Of a stretch of DNA of 64,000 nt, positions 1 to 10,485 are shown piece after piece; position 1 is the stretch's first letter, and each line of letters begins with the position of its first letter. The translations under genes and the position numbers were made by a program. The notes under the pieces were generated by a model, which worked only from the letters and a program-made list of their open reading frames with translations, ran no database searches and was not told the DNA's origin. This stretch comes from Bacteroides nordii WAL 11050 = JCM 12987 (GTDB taxonomy: Bacteria > Bacteroidota > Bacteroidia > Bacteroidales > Bacteroidaceae): contig BAJA01000026.1 in the NCBI GenBank assembly GCA_000613465.1, positions 1 through 64,000 of the forward strand, read 5' to 3'.

Positions 1-312
1 TGAGTATTTGAGGTAATGAAAAGTTGAGATCTTTAAATAAGAAAATCATGTCTGATAAAAAGAAACCTTAAAGATGATGTTTGTTAGACATTTTCCTTCT
101 TATAATTCTTGTTTAAAGACCCCTGTTTTATAACTAATTAAATCGTCGTTTTTATAGAGCATAAAAGTGTATATAATAAGGTAATGGGGTATCTGTTTCT
201 GTAATCAGAAAAGAATACTTTTTTTACTGATTTAAGTGAAAATTTATTCTAATGTTCAAATCCATATGCTTGCGTTGGATAGAGCTAAATAAAATTATTA
301 ATAGATTATATT
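1..312. other. Upstream region of the susC-like gene
   Basis: AT-rich non-coding stretch before the susC-like start codon. No open frame with coding character was seen on either strand, and I found no clear TAnnTTTG -7 box. The promoter may therefore be non-canonical (for example ECF sigma or activator dependent) or lie to the left of the window. Confidence 0.5.
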
Positions 313-3300
313 ATGAAAAAACAGTTATTAGTTCTACTCTTTTTCTTCTCTGCTGTGGCTGCATATTCACAGCATACGATTACTGGAGTGGTGACTTCCT
401 CTGAAGATGGAATGCCGGTCATTGGGGCATCCGTTGTTGTTAAAGGGAATGCCAGTCTAGGTACAATTACTGATATTGATGGAAATTATTCAATTAAGGC
501 ACCTGACAATTCTACTTTGGTGTTCTCTTATGTAGGTATGGAGACACAAGAGGTGAAGGCAGGTAAACAGTCTGTGATAAATGTTGTCATGAAACCTTCT
601 TCAATAATGGTTGATGAGGTTGTCGTGACGGCAATGGGAGTAAAAGCGGAAAAGAAAAAACTTAATTATGCAGTACAAAGCTTGGATTCAAAGGAAATCA
701 TGGGAGGTGCTAATACCAACTTTGTAAATACGTTGCAAGGTAAGATTTCAGGATTAAGTGTGAGTACTTCAGGTGGATCGCCTAATGCTGAATCTCAAAT
801 ACAAATTCGTGGAATTTCCTCTATTAATGGTACACAAAATAATGAGCCACTTTTGATTATTGATGGCATAGCTGTCTCTGGAGCTGGTGTTGCTTCGCAA
901 ATCAATCCTGCTGATATTGAAAATATGACGGTTTTGAAAGGAGCTGCGGCTTCAGCTTTGTATGGGCAGGAGGCAGCTAATGGTGTTATAATGATTACCA
1001 CAAAAAATGGTAAAGAAGGGAAAATAACGGTTAACGCCAATGCAAGTGTACAAGTCGAGAATGTGTTTCATCTACCTAAATTGCAGACAACATATGTACC
1101 AGGGGTGAAAGGGGTATTATCAGAGAAAGTTGACATAACAGGAGGATGGGGACCTATGGTTCAACCTGGAGAGACAATTTATGATAATGTTTCTAACTTT
1201 TTTCAGATGGGGCTTTCTCAGAAATATGATGTGAGCTTATCGGGTGGTACGGATAAATTTACTGCTTATGCTTCAGCCAGTTATTCGATGACAGATGGAG
1301 TTGTACCTAATGATTATCAAGATCGGTTGAATTTTTTATTGAAGGGTACATATGAGGTTTCTAAGCATTTAAAGGCTTCGCTATCTGGTAATATAATAAG
1401 AACTAAATCGAGAGGGGCAGGTGATGTACTCTCTACTGTATATAATTGGCCTATAAATAATGATATACGTGATTATATAAAACCTAATGGTACACCTAAT
1501 TGGTTACATCCATTTGATGGATTGACAGATGATGAGATTGTGAAGATTCCTTTGAGCCCACTGTGGAGCCGTTATATGGATCAGGGGGAAAATAATGCAG
1601 CCCGTAATATTATAATGGGAAATATTGTTTGGAATCCGGTCAAAGGACTTGAATTAAGTGGGAGAGTTAGCTTTGATGAAAATCATTATACCTCCGAATC
1701 TATAACTGCCCCTCTTTTTGATAAATCAGACTTTAGTAATCCGGAGAATATTGATTTAGCTAAGTTTGGTGAATATAACTATTCTCAAAGTCGTTCCCAA
1801 TTATTAACGGTACAGGCGTTGGCTACATATAAGTTAGAGCTTCCTAAAGATTTTAATTTGAACTTTTTGGCTGGATATGAATTAAAAGAAAGAAAAGGAA
1901 CGGAGTCTGCATTTGGTGGGGCTGGATTTCAGATACCAGGATTTGAGAGTATCTCGAATCTACCAGCGCTCGAGCTGGGAAAAAATACCTCATTATCTCA
2001 TTCTTTGAAACGCATGTTGGGCTATTTTGGCGAAATTCGTTTGGATTATAAAGGTATTGCTCATGTTAGTGCTACAGCCAGACAGGATTATTCTTCAACT
2101 TTAAGTGAAACTTCATATTTCTATCCTTCAGTAACGGGAGGTTTTATTTTTACAGAATTATTTAAGATTTCAAGCGAAACGTTTAGTTATGGAAAAATAC
2201 GTGGTAACTGGGCAAAGGTAGGTAAAGATACTAATCCTTATGCTTTTGATAAGAGATTTATTCAAAAGGCTTCTTTCCCGGATGGTGGATATGGAGTTGA
2301 TCCGGCTAAAAGTCGTGCTGTTTGGTTGGATCCGGAAATGGCTAGTTCATGGGAAATTGGTTTGGATTTACGTTTTTTTAATGATAAAACGAAATTGGAT
2401 ATAGCGTATTACAATACCACAGTGGATAATCAGATTGTAAATGTAAGAGTATCTCCAACAAAAGGTACTATACTTCAAATTCGTAATGAGGGATATATTG
2501 AGAATCAGGGAGTAGAATTACAATTGAATCAAGAAATAATACGTACTAGAGATTTCTTTTGGAATGCCAATCTGAACTTTGGACTTAATCGCGGACGGGT
2601 TAAAGGGTTACCTGATGATATAACTGAAATTCAAGGGAAACAGTTTAGCGATCTTTTTCCTGTGGCATATCTGCATGGACCTACGATAGGCGTTTCTGGT
2701 AAAGATTATGAACGAACTCCGGATGGACAGATTGTTTGTGATGAAGAAGGATACCCGGTTATTAGCCCGGCAAAAGGCAATTTAATTGGAAATCGTGAAC
2801 CTGATTTTTTATTAGGTATTTCATCTAATTTGAACTGGAAAAACTTTACTCTTTCATTTTTGGTAGATACACGTAAAGGTGGAACGGTGGCAAATATGAC
2901 AGAACGCTCACTCTTTTCAAGTGGACAAAGCCGTTTTGTTGAAAAATATCGTAATCGGGAAGTTGTAGTTAAAGGCATGGTAAAACAGGCAGATGGTACT
3001 TATGTAGAGAATACAAAGCCTATTTTATTAACTCAAACTGTGTTAAATGAGAAATTTGGAAATGTAAGTTCGAATTTTCTTGAAGACGGTTCTTATGTCC
3101 GACTGAGTTATGTGACTTTAGGATATGATTTTACGCCGTTACTTAAGAAATCGTTTGTTAAAGGTTTACAGTTTTCTATTACAGGACGTAACCTTTTGTT
3201 ATTGACAAAATATACAGGATGTGATCCGCAAATTAGTGCAGGTAAAGCCGGAGGGACAGGTAATACGGGTATTGATGATTTTAAAGTACCTAGTACACGT

Positions 3301-3333
3301 AGTTTTAATTTTTCAATTAATGCAACATTTTAA
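313..3333 (+). CDS. SusC/RagA-like TonB-dependent outer-membrane transporter
   Basis: The product is 1006 aa. A signal peptide (residues 1-19, ending AAYS|Q) is followed by a carboxypeptidase-regulatory-like domain (about 22-105, TITGVV and PVIGASVVVKG). Next comes the plug, with the SusC hallmarks LLIIDGIAVSG and MTVLKGAAASALYGQ near 180-215, then a long beta-barrel ending in an aromatic residue (NFSINATF). Proteins of this family sit in the outer membrane, pair with a SusD lipoprotein and import oligomers using TonB energy. The susD-like gene starts 14 bases downstream, so the two are surely co-transcribed. The neighbouring amidases and phosphodiester glycosidases suggest a cell-wall-derived ligand, which is inference. 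Confidence 0.95.
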   Translation: MKKQLLVLLFFFSAVAAYSQHTITGVVTSSEDGMPVIGASVVVKGNASLGTITDIDGNYSIKAPDNSTLVFSYVGMETQEVKAGKQSVINVVMKPSSIMVDEVVVTAMGVKAEKKKLNYAVQSLDSKEIMGGANTNFVNTLQGKISGLSVSTSGGSPNAESQIQIRGISSINGTQNNEPLLIIDGIAVSGAGVASQINPADIENMTVLKGAAASALYGQEAANGVIMITTKNGKEGKITVNANASVQVENVFHLPKLQTTYVPGVKGVLSEKVDITGGWGPMVQPGETIYDNVSNFFQMGLSQKYDVSLSGGTDKFTAYASASYSMTDGVVPNDYQDRLNFLLKGTYEVSKHLKASLSGNIIRTKSRGAGDVLSTVYNWPINNDIRDYIKPNGTPNWLHPFDGLTDDEIVKIPLSPLWSRYMDQGENNAARNIIMGNIVWNPVKGLELSGRVSFDENHYTSESITAPLFDKSDFSNPENIDLAKFGEYNYSQSRSQLLTVQALATYKLELPKDFNLNFLAGYELKERKGTESAFGGAGFQIPGFESISNLPALELGKNTSLSHSLKRMLGYFGEIRLDYKGIAHVSATARQDYSSTLSETSYFYPSVTGGFIFTELFKISSETFSYGKIRGNWAKVGKDTNPYAFDKRFIQKASFPDGGYGVDPAKSRAVWLDPEMASSWEIGLDLRFFNDKTKLDIAYYNTTVDNQIVNVRVSPTKGTILQIRNEGYIENQGVELQLNQEIIRTRDFFWNANLNFGLNRGRVKGLPDDITEIQGKQFSDLFPVAYLHGPTIGVSGKDYERTPDGQIVCDEEGYPVISPAKGNLIGNREPDFLLGISSNLNWKNFTLSFLVDTRKGGTVANMTERSLFSSGQSRFVEKYRNREVVVKGMVKQADGTYVENTKPILLTQTVLNEKFGNVSSNFLEDGSYVRLSYVTLGYDFTPLLKKSFVKGLQFSITGRNLLLLTKYTGCDPQISAGKAGGTGNTGIDDFKVPSTRSFNFSINATF

Positions 3334-3347
3334 ATAGTATAAGATTT

Positions 3348-5003
3348 ATGAGAAGAAAAAATAATTTTATATATGCCTTATTGCTTATCTCTATTGCTTT
3401 GGTAAGCTGTGAAGATTATCTGAATGTTAATCGAAGTAAGGATAATATTACGACAGTCACTCCTGAACTCATTTTACCTGTATTAACATTCTATGCTGCT
3501 CAGACTAACTATGATCATGCAGAATATAATATGTATTTAGCTCAGGCTTTTACTACAGGAGGAAAGGCTCAGGTAAATTCTACCGCATATAAGGGAGGAT
3601 GGGAATTTCTTTCAATGAATCGCCATCCTCAATGGCGCAGACATTATTATGATATAGGGGTGAATCTGAATGAAATGCTAGCTTCTGCTAAGGAAGCGGG
3701 ATATACCAACTTTCCACTTATCGGACGAACAATTCGTTTGATGTCTACTCAACTTACTACGGATGTTTTTGGTGATATGCCACGTACTACAGCATATACG
3801 GACCATGTGACTTATGACACTCAAGAATCTATTTATGAATGGATGTTAAGTGAGGTTGAGGATTTGTTGGCACAGTATAATGATCCAAGTATTGTAAATA
3901 GTCCGGCAAATATCTCCATAACCAAAAGTATGGATCGGATTTTCTCTGGTGATTTAAAAAGATGGAGACAATTTACATATGCACTGAAAGCACGTATTTT
4001 GTTGCGTAAATTACCTAACTGGGATAATACACAAAATACGTGTGATCAGATAATAAATGCTGTAAATGCTGCTTTGGAAAATTGGGAAGAACCAAATTAC
4101 AAGTTTGATGGTGGAGTAGGTGAAGCTAACTGTCCATGGGGACCTGCAAAACCCAAAATCGGAGGTTGGGAAAGCCGTTCGAACGATTTAGATAAAACAA
4201 TTCCGTCAAAATATTTGATGGTAGACATGTTTGGCATTGAAGCTTCACCAAATCCGATAAAAGGTTATGCTAAAGATCCGCGTATGGAGGCTCTTATGAA
4301 ACCCCGAAAAGGTGCTGACGGAAGAACGATTTTCCGCTATCTGGATTGTAATATTGGTATGGATGCTTCTGCTAAAGAAAGTCATTATCCTGATCTATAT
4401 TGCACTACTCCGATGAGTTCGCAAGATTTGACTGTAAATCCATATACTAAAAATGATGGTTATGTACCTTTATTTCTGACTGAAGAATTGATGCTGATAA
4501 AGGCTGAAGCTTTGTATTGGAGAGGGGATAAGACTGGTGCAAGAGAATGGACAATAAAAGCGGTGGAAAAAAGTTTCGAACGCTTTAATTGTAATACAAA
4601 ATATACGGAAAAGTATTTGAAAAATGTCGATTACCTTCCTGAAATAGGTTTTAATATTGGACATATTATGCGGCAGAAATATGTATGTATGTACCTACAG
4701 CCGGAAATTTGGACTGATATGCGTCGCTATAACTATAGTAATAACAAAAATAATGTTACATATGACGGAGTTGTAATTTATCCAAATCTGAAACGTCCAT
4801 ATAATTTGTATGAACCTTATTGGTGCGTAGACTATAATCCGGATGGAACATTAGCAGATGTCTGGGTACAACGTTTGAATTATGATCCGGAAACAGAAGA
4901 AAAATATAGTCGTTTGGAATTAGAGCGTTTAGGAGCTTATAAGAATCCGGAATGGTTGAAAAAGCCTATGATATGGGGAATTTATAATGGTGCTCATAAA
5001 TAA
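3348..5003 (+). CDS. SusD/RagB-family surface glycan-binding lipoprotein
   Basis: The product is 551 aa. The lipoprotein signal ends LVSC with Cys21, followed by EDYLNVN, the usual start of SusD-like proteins. The mid and C-terminal regions hold the family patterns: LTEELMLIKAEALYW near residue 380, where a TPR-like helix and aspartate/glutamate-rich segments lie, and QPEIWTDMRRYNY. SusD proteins cap the SusC barrel from the cell surface and help capture substrate. The gene follows the susC-like gene by 14 bases. It resembles the divergent SusD-like_2 subgroup more than starch SusD, but that assignment is by eye. Confidence 0.92.
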   Translation: MRRKNNFIYALLLISIALVSCEDYLNVNRSKDNITTVTPELILPVLTFYAAQTNYDHAEYNMYLAQAFTTGGKAQVNSTAYKGGWEFLSMNRHPQWRRHYYDIGVNLNEMLASAKEAGYTNFPLIGRTIRLMSTQLTTDVFGDMPRTTAYTDHVTYDTQESIYEWMLSEVEDLLAQYNDPSIVNSPANISITKSMDRIFSGDLKRWRQFTYALKARILLRKLPNWDNTQNTCDQIINAVNAALENWEEPNYKFDGGVGEANCPWGPAKPKIGGWESRSNDLDKTIPSKYLMVDMFGIEASPNPIKGYAKDPRMEALMKPRKGADGRTIFRYLDCNIGMDASAKESHYPDLYCTTPMSSQDLTVNPYTKNDGYVPLFLTEELMLIKAEALYWRGDKTGAREWTIKAVEKSFERFNCNTKYTEKYLKNVDYLPEIGFNIGHIMRQKYVCMYLQPEIWTDMRRYNYSNNKNNVTYDGVVIYPNLKRPYNLYEPYWCVDYNPDGTLADVWVQRLNYDPETEEKYSRLELERLGAYKNPEWLKKPMIWGIYNGAHK

Positions 5004-5029
5004 TTAAGTGTAGTAAAGGAGTTACATAT

Positions 5030-5875
5030 ATGAAAAATAAGAATATACTGATAATATTTGCCTTCTTAACGTTTTGGGTAAGTGGGTGTGAAAAGCATGA
5101 TCTTATCAATGATTGGGCCCGTATTGGACAGAGAACTTCACATACTTATTGGGAGATACCCTCTAGTACAGTAAATGCAGGAAATACGGTTGCTTTTACC
5201 GCACAATTTTATAATAATGAAGGAGTAGCTATAGATCATATGGAAGTATGGTATGATGAAGAAGAACATATTTCGATGCAAGCCACTTGTCCGAATGTTA
5301 CTTTTGTTTTTACCAAGAGTGTAGATGTAAGTAACATTGCTCATGTATTTCAAGAAAAAGCTACGTATGAGTTTCAAGAAGAATATTGGAATACGGATAA
5401 AAGAGCTTATGTTGTAAATGATGTATTTCCTACCAGTAACACATTGAAAACTGTTGAATGGAAAAATGTAGAAGAATTCGATCAAGAGAGATTTAATAAA
5501 CTATTCCCTGATACTTTTGCTACAGCTTTTCAGCGTGATTTATACGTAGAGTTAGAAAAGAAAGAAAAATATTCAGATTTAAGAATGCTAATGTTGAATT
5601 TGGATATGTCTAATTCTGAAGAGTTTAAAAGTTATACAGACTCTGTTTTTAACGACAATAAGCAAGAAATGGAATATTGGATAAAAGATGAATATAAAGA
5701 AGTTGTTAAAGCTAAATACGATGCTATTCCTTTCGAAAAGTTAATCTATAATATAAGTACACTTACTTATGACTTAGAGTATACTAAAAGCTACATTCTA
5801 AATGCTGCTTATAAAGTCTTTGATAAGCAGGGAAATGTAGGTGTTTCAGAGAAGAAAGAACTAACATTGAACTAA
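5030..5875 (+). CDS. Surface lipoprotein of unknown function in the SusCD operon
   Basis: The product is 281 aa. The lipoprotein signal ends WVSGC (Cys20) followed by EKHD, and the acidic residues after the Cys fit the surface-export signal of Bacteroides lipoproteins. The first part is rich in beta-strand patterns (NAGNTVAFTAQFYN) like an Ig-type sandwich; the later part (about 155-240) is more helical and charged. I do not recognise the family. Its position 26 bases after susD and before the PKD lipoprotein matches the SusE/SusF slot, where accessory glycan-binding lipoproteins usually lie. A binding role is inferred only from position. Confidence 0.8.
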   Translation: MKNKNILIIFAFLTFWVSGCEKHDLINDWARIGQRTSHTYWEIPSSTVNAGNTVAFTAQFYNNEGVAIDHMEVWYDEEEHISMQATCPNVTFVFTKSVDVSNIAHVFQEKATYEFQEEYWNTDKRAYVVNDVFPTSNTLKTVEWKNVEEFDQERFNKLFPDTFATAFQRDLYVELEKKEKYSDLRMLMLNLDMSNSEEFKSYTDSVFNDNKQEMEYWIKDEYKEVVKAKYDAIPFEKLIYNISTLTYDLEYTKSYILNAAYKVFDKQGNVGVSEKKELTLN

Positions 5876-5896
5876 CCTTAATACCCTTATAAATTT

Positions 5897-7555
5897 ATGA
5901 AGAAATTACCATATATATTGATGTTATCTCTTTTGATGCTTTCTTATGCATGTGTAGAGAATGACCCTAAAATCGAAGATTTTCCTAGTGAGAAAGTCGA
6001 TTTTAAATATGAAGTAGCAGGAAACGAATATAAATTGGATTATTTGGTTGGCTCCGTAATACAATTTACTAATACGTCATCTGCTAAAGGAAATTGTGTT
6101 TGGGAATTTGGAGATGGTACTGTTGTATCTAATGAAGAAAATCCTCAGTACAAATATACAGTAGCTGGTACTTATACTGTCACGTTAAAAGTGGAAGGAG
6201 AGGGACAAAGAAATTATAGATTACTTATCAATGACATAGCTCCTACTGTCTCTATTAGTGCTATGGAAGATGAAATATGTGAAGTAAATAAAACATTTAT
6301 AGAATTGTCTGTCGTTTTACCGAATCCAGATAACAAGGAAGTGGAATATCAATGGATTTTTCCGGAAGGGACAGTAGATGAGAATTCAACTCCTGTAAAT
6401 ACATCTAATAAAGAAAATCCTGGTAAACTGAAATTTTTAAATGTAGGATCACAAAAAATAGTGCTGAAAACTAAACTTGGCGGACGTACATTACAAGAGG
6501 GAGTTATTAAAGTTCCTGTTGGTTATACAGAAGAAGTAAAGACTCTTTATTATGCTGTTAAAAAAGGAAATATACAAGCCTTGAAATTAGTTCATGATGC
6601 TCCTGATAATATTAAAATTTCTTCTTTTGACTTAGGGGTGAAGTCTGGCCAACATCCTTATAACTTATTATTTTCAGATTCTTTGTTATTTGTATTGGAT
6701 GCAGGAAAACAGATAGGCTATGTGGATGATGTTGATGGAAATTTGGGTGATGGAAAGATTTCTGTGATTTCTAAAGATGGTGCCTCAGTCGAAACGATGT
6801 TGACTAATAATCAAAAAACAGCTTTTAATGATCCTCATTTCGGATACATTGATGAAAATCAAAAGATGCTTTATTATACGGACAGAAATACGGGTATTCG
6901 TAGATTGGCTCTATCGGAAAGAAACTTATTATTGGATGTGACAAATAGTAAATATGATTATTTTGTACAAAATGACAAATTGGGTTATTATAAAAATGGA
7001 TATGATTATGGAGCAATGAATGCTTCGTTTACTAAAACAAGTGATGGTACTTGGTGGTGGCCTAAAACGTTTAATAATCCGGGTATTTTCCGTTTCAAAG
7101 ATTCAGATATTGGTAGTTCAAGTGTACCTTCAAATGGTATGACGGCAGGAGGATTATTCATTAAATCATTAGCAATTGATGAACAGCGTCAGATGGTGTT
7201 TTTGGCTGTCCGTGAAGGAGCTACTAGCGGAATTTATGCCATACCTATGTCTGCAATTCCAAATGAATCGGCTGGACAGACAGCTCTGCAAAATTCAATA
7301 AAGAATTATCTTATTAAAGAACTTGTATCTGATAGTGAAGGAAGCTCTGGTGAGTATATTGATATTTGCCAAATGGTATTAGATCCCGAGGATGGTTCTG
7401 TTTACTTTGGATACCGTGCAGATCCGACTTCATCTGTTAAATCCGGATTGATGCGTTGTTATCCTGATGGAGGTACCTATAAAGTTGAAACAGTGATAGA
7501 AGGTGTCGAAATCTATGGAGTAGCTATCAATCATAAAAAATCAAAGTTATTCTGA
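5897..7555 (+). CDS. PKD-domain surface lipoprotein with C-terminal propeller-like region
   Basis: The product is 552 aa. The lipobox ends LSYAC (Cys19) followed by VENDPK. A PKD domain covers about 50-110, with the signature CVWEFGDGT and AGTYTVTLKV, and a second Ig-like domain is seen at about 115-205. The C-terminal 340 residues contain repeated short blocks (LLFVLDAGKQIGYVD, KMLYYTDRNTGIRRLAL, VYFGYR) like NHL/YWTD beta-propellers. It probably displays binding domains on the cell surface. The gene is last of the tight susCD-like group, with intergenic gaps of 14-26 bases, and is followed by a hairpin before the hydrolase gene. Confidence 0.85.
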   Translation: MKKLPYILMLSLLMLSYACVENDPKIEDFPSEKVDFKYEVAGNEYKLDYLVGSVIQFTNTSSAKGNCVWEFGDGTVVSNEENPQYKYTVAGTYTVTLKVEGEGQRNYRLLINDIAPTVSISAMEDEICEVNKTFIELSVVLPNPDNKEVEYQWIFPEGTVDENSTPVNTSNKENPGKLKFLNVGSQKIVLKTKLGGRTLQEGVIKVPVGYTEEVKTLYYAVKKGNIQALKLVHDAPDNIKISSFDLGVKSGQHPYNLLFSDSLLFVLDAGKQIGYVDDVDGNLGDGKISVISKDGASVETMLTNNQKTAFNDPHFGYIDENQKMLYYTDRNTGIRRLALSERNLLLDVTNSKYDYFVQNDKLGYYKNGYDYGAMNASFTKTSDGTWWWPKTFNNPGIFRFKDSDIGSSSVPSNGMTAGGLFIKSLAIDEQRQMVFLAVREGATSGIYAIPMSAIPNESAGQTALQNSIKNYLIKELVSDSEGSSGEYIDICQMVLDPEDGSVYFGYRADPTSSVKSGLMRCYPDGGTYKVETVIEGVEIYGVAINHKKSKLF

Positions 7556-7570
7556 TAATTGAGAGAGAAT

Positions 7571-7609
7571 GTGTACCGGAGATACATTCCGGTGTATACT
7601 CTGGTACAC
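7571..7609 (+). terminator. Hairpin between PKD lipoprotein and GHL10 hydrolase
   Basis: GTGTACC (7571-7577) pairs perfectly with GGTACAC (7603-7609), followed by a short T run. An alternative wobble stem, 7571-7580 with 7588-7597, shares the left arm, so two folds are mutually exclusive. It could act as a partial terminator or mRNA stabiliser within the long locus. Confidence 0.5.
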
Positions 7610-7637
7610 TTTTATAATATTCTAAATTTATATATAC

Positions 7638-10427
7638 ATGAAGTATTTATACTCTATATTATTTCTTAGTTTATTTTTAATATCGGGATATGCACAAACT
7701 CCTAAAAGAGAAATGCGTGCTACCTGGCTGGCGACAGTCTGGTCATTGGATTGGCCTTCAACGAAAATAACTGAAACAGGGAATTCAGCACAAATAAAAG
7801 CTCAGAAAGATCAAATGATCCGGATTTTAGACAATTTAGCGTCGGTGAATATAAATGCTGTCTTCTTTCAAGTTAGAAGCAGATGCGATGCAATGTATAA
7901 GTCTTCTTATGAACCATGGTCAAGTGATTTAGTCTCAGAGCGAGGGAAAGAACCTGGTTATGATCCTTTGGCATTTGTGGTGGAAGAAGCTCATAAACGT
8001 GGTATAGAAGTACACGCATGGATGAATCCTTACCGATTCTCTACAGCATCAACTTATTGGGATGGACAAGCAGGTGACTATCGTGAAACCCACCCGGAAT
8101 GGATACTCACTTATCCTGTACAAAATGGTAAGTATAATGCTATTATGAACCCTGCTTTGCCTGAAGTTCGACAACGGATTACAGATATAGTACGCGAGGT
8201 TGTAACAAATTACGATGTCGATGGCATTGTGTTTGATGATTATTTTTATGCTTATGGTGGTACGCCTGCAGATCTGGATGCAGATGCTCAGCAAAAATAT
8301 AAACCGGAGGATATGTCTTTAGGGGATTGGAGAAGAGAAAATATTAATAAAATGGTGGCTTCTGTGTATAATATGATTCAAAAAGAGAAGCCATATGTAA
8401 CGTTTGGAGTTTCTCCGTTTGGAATATGGACAACGAATAATGATGTTGCTCAAAAAGAGGGTATTGTGTTACCACAGGGTATTACCGGTGGAAACATGTA
8501 TGAAGAAATATATTGTGATCCGGTCGCATGGTTAAAGGAAGGTACGGTTGATTATATTTCTCCACAACTTTATTGGACTACAACAGCAGTGGGACAAGAC
8601 TATGACGTACTTTGTCCGTGGTGGTCTGAGTTAGCTTTCCGTTTTAAAAAGCATTTTTACAGTAGTCATTCTATTAGTGGAATTCAATCGTCATCTTATA
8701 CCCGTTCGGTAATGGAGGATATTGTAAAAATAGGTGAGGAGAAAGTTTCTTTAAGTACTCTTTCTGCTATGGAGAGAGGCATTTGGGAACAGAATAATCA
8801 AATGAATACAGTGCAGACACGTGCATCTTTCGGACCAGAGGAAATTGGACTGCAAATAGAGCGTAACAGACTTAGTACGCTTGATGGAGCTCCCGGAAGC
8901 GTATTCTATTCTACTAAGTATATATATAATGTAAAAGGCGTAATGCCCTATTTGAAGAATTATTGCTTCATGGAAAAGGCATTGGTACCAGCTATTGATT
9001 GGAAGAATGCGTATTCTGTATCTTCAGTCTCTTCGATAACTTTGAATGAGAGAATATTACAGTGGAATTCTTCAAATGAAAATGTACGTTATACCATATA
9101 TGCAGTTCCCAAGGACAAAGTTACAGATTTGGATGCATTTAATTCGTCACGTTATTTACTTGGGGTTTCATATACGAATTCTTTTGAAATTCCTGAAAGT
9201 ATAGATTTGAATGCTGTAACTTTTGCTGTAGCAGTTTTTGATAGGTATGGAAATGAATATACGCCGATTTTGATTGATAAAGAGCAAGTAGAAGGAGTAT
9301 CTGCAAATTTGATATATCCGGTATCCGGTGACCAGATAATGGCTCCATTCAGATTTAAATGGGAGTCTGTATCTGCTGATTGGTATACTCTGCAAATTGC
9401 TGAAGATCAGGAATTTTCTGTCTTGCATAGTAGTAAAGATGTTGTTGCAAATGAGCTGTTTACAGATAAAATAGCAATACTTGAGTCTGGAAAAACTTAT
9501 TATTGGAGAGTAGTATCTCATAAGGCAGGACATAAAGATGCAATATCCGAAATCCGTCAGTTTACACCTATGACTTTTTCAGTAAAAAGTCCGTCAATGG
9601 GGAGTACTAATGTTGAACTAACCCCGGTTGTCTCGTGGAGTACATTTGGTAAATCTGATATGGAATATACTGTCCTTGTGGCATCTGCTTATACTTTTAC
9701 GGATAAAGTGATTGTATATTCAGAGAAGGTTGTGGGGAAGAACTCGTTAAAAATTCCTGTAGGAACTCTATTACCTGTTACGACTTATTATGTTAAGATC
9801 AAAGCTCTTCAGGATGGCGAAGAGGTGGAAACTGCAGTTGTGACTTTTACGACTGAAATGGTTTATCCAGATATTCCTATAATTGTTTCGCCTGTAAATG
9901 AAGGATCTTTATCTGGAGAGTCGATGGTCATAGAATGGAAGGATAATATCTATGCGACTGGTTTTCAGGCACACTTGTCGAAGGAAGCAACTTTCCCGGT
10001 TCGGGGAACTACATCAAAGACGACAGGAGCCTTTGAATACCGGACAGACTTTGGAACACTTGCTATAGGTACCTATTATACAAGGGTAAGAGCTAAATAT
10101 AAAGATGGGCAGACTGAATGGTCTCCTGTTGTGAAATTTCATTGGGGAGGAGCAACGTCCATTACTTTAGAACAGGATGTAAAGAAAGTCAGTGTAATAG
10201 GTATGGGAACTCACCAAATATTGAAAATAAATGCCGGTATTAATGGTGGTACTCTTTCAGCCTCCCTTTTTGATATTGTGGGAAATGAACGAAAAGTCTT
10301 TTGTCAGAATCAGGAAATAGACAATACAGCTGAAATTTCTTTGGAATTGGGTGATTTGCCTAAAGGGGTTTATTTGTTGAGAGTTGACTTGAATGGACAA
10401 TTATGGACTTTAAAGTTATTGAATTGA
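7638..10427 (+). CDS. GHL10-type (DUF187) glycoside hydrolase-like protein with FN3-like and C-terminal sorting-like domains
   Basis: The product is 929 aa with a signal peptide (1-19, ISGYA|Q). The GHL10/DUF187 barrel covers about 23-440: EMRATWLATVWSLDWPS (25-41), HAWMNPYRF (127-134), DGIVFDDYFY with D200/D201 as candidate catalytic acids, and DYISPQLYW. Ig/FN3-like domains follow at about 560-850, and the last 75 residues look like a type-A T9SS tail (GDLPKGVYLLRV). In E. coli the family member DigH cleaves peptidoglycan glycans from which amidases have removed stem peptides. Both amidases of this locus would make that product, so cooperation is a reasonable inference. It follows the susCD group by 82 bases. 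Confidence 0.9.
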   Translation: MKYLYSILFLSLFLISGYAQTPKREMRATWLATVWSLDWPSTKITETGNSAQIKAQKDQMIRILDNLASVNINAVFFQVRSRCDAMYKSSYEPWSSDLVSERGKEPGYDPLAFVVEEAHKRGIEVHAWMNPYRFSTASTYWDGQAGDYRETHPEWILTYPVQNGKYNAIMNPALPEVRQRITDIVREVVTNYDVDGIVFDDYFYAYGGTPADLDADAQQKYKPEDMSLGDWRRENINKMVASVYNMIQKEKPYVTFGVSPFGIWTTNNDVAQKEGIVLPQGITGGNMYEEIYCDPVAWLKEGTVDYISPQLYWTTTAVGQDYDVLCPWWSELAFRFKKHFYSSHSISGIQSSSYTRSVMEDIVKIGEEKVSLSTLSAMERGIWEQNNQMNTVQTRASFGPEEIGLQIERNRLSTLDGAPGSVFYSTKYIYNVKGVMPYLKNYCFMEKALVPAIDWKNAYSVSSVSSITLNERILQWNSSNENVRYTIYAVPKDKVTDLDAFNSSRYLLGVSYTNSFEIPESIDLNAVTFAVAVFDRYGNEYTPILIDKEQVEGVSANLIYPVSGDQIMAPFRFKWESVSADWYTLQIAEDQEFSVLHSSKDVVANELFTDKIAILESGKTYYWRVVSHKAGHKDAISEIRQFTPMTFSVKSPSMGSTNVELTPVVSWSTFGKSDMEYTVLVASAYTFTDKVIVYSEKVVGKNSLKIPVGTLLPVTTYYVKIKALQDGEEVETAVVTFTTEMVYPDIPIIVSPVNEGSLSGESMVIEWKDNIYATGFQAHLSKEATFPVRGTTSKTTGAFEYRTDFGTLAIGTYYTRVRAKYKDGQTEWSPVVKFHWGGATSITLEQDVKKVSVIGMGTHQILKINAGINGGTLSASLFDIVGNERKVFCQNQEIDNTAEISLELGDLPKGVYLLRVDLNGQLWTLKLLN

Positions 10428-10485
10428 TTCTTAGTAAAAAGGATATAGTATTTCTACTCAAATGTTTAATTAAAAAAAATGTATT

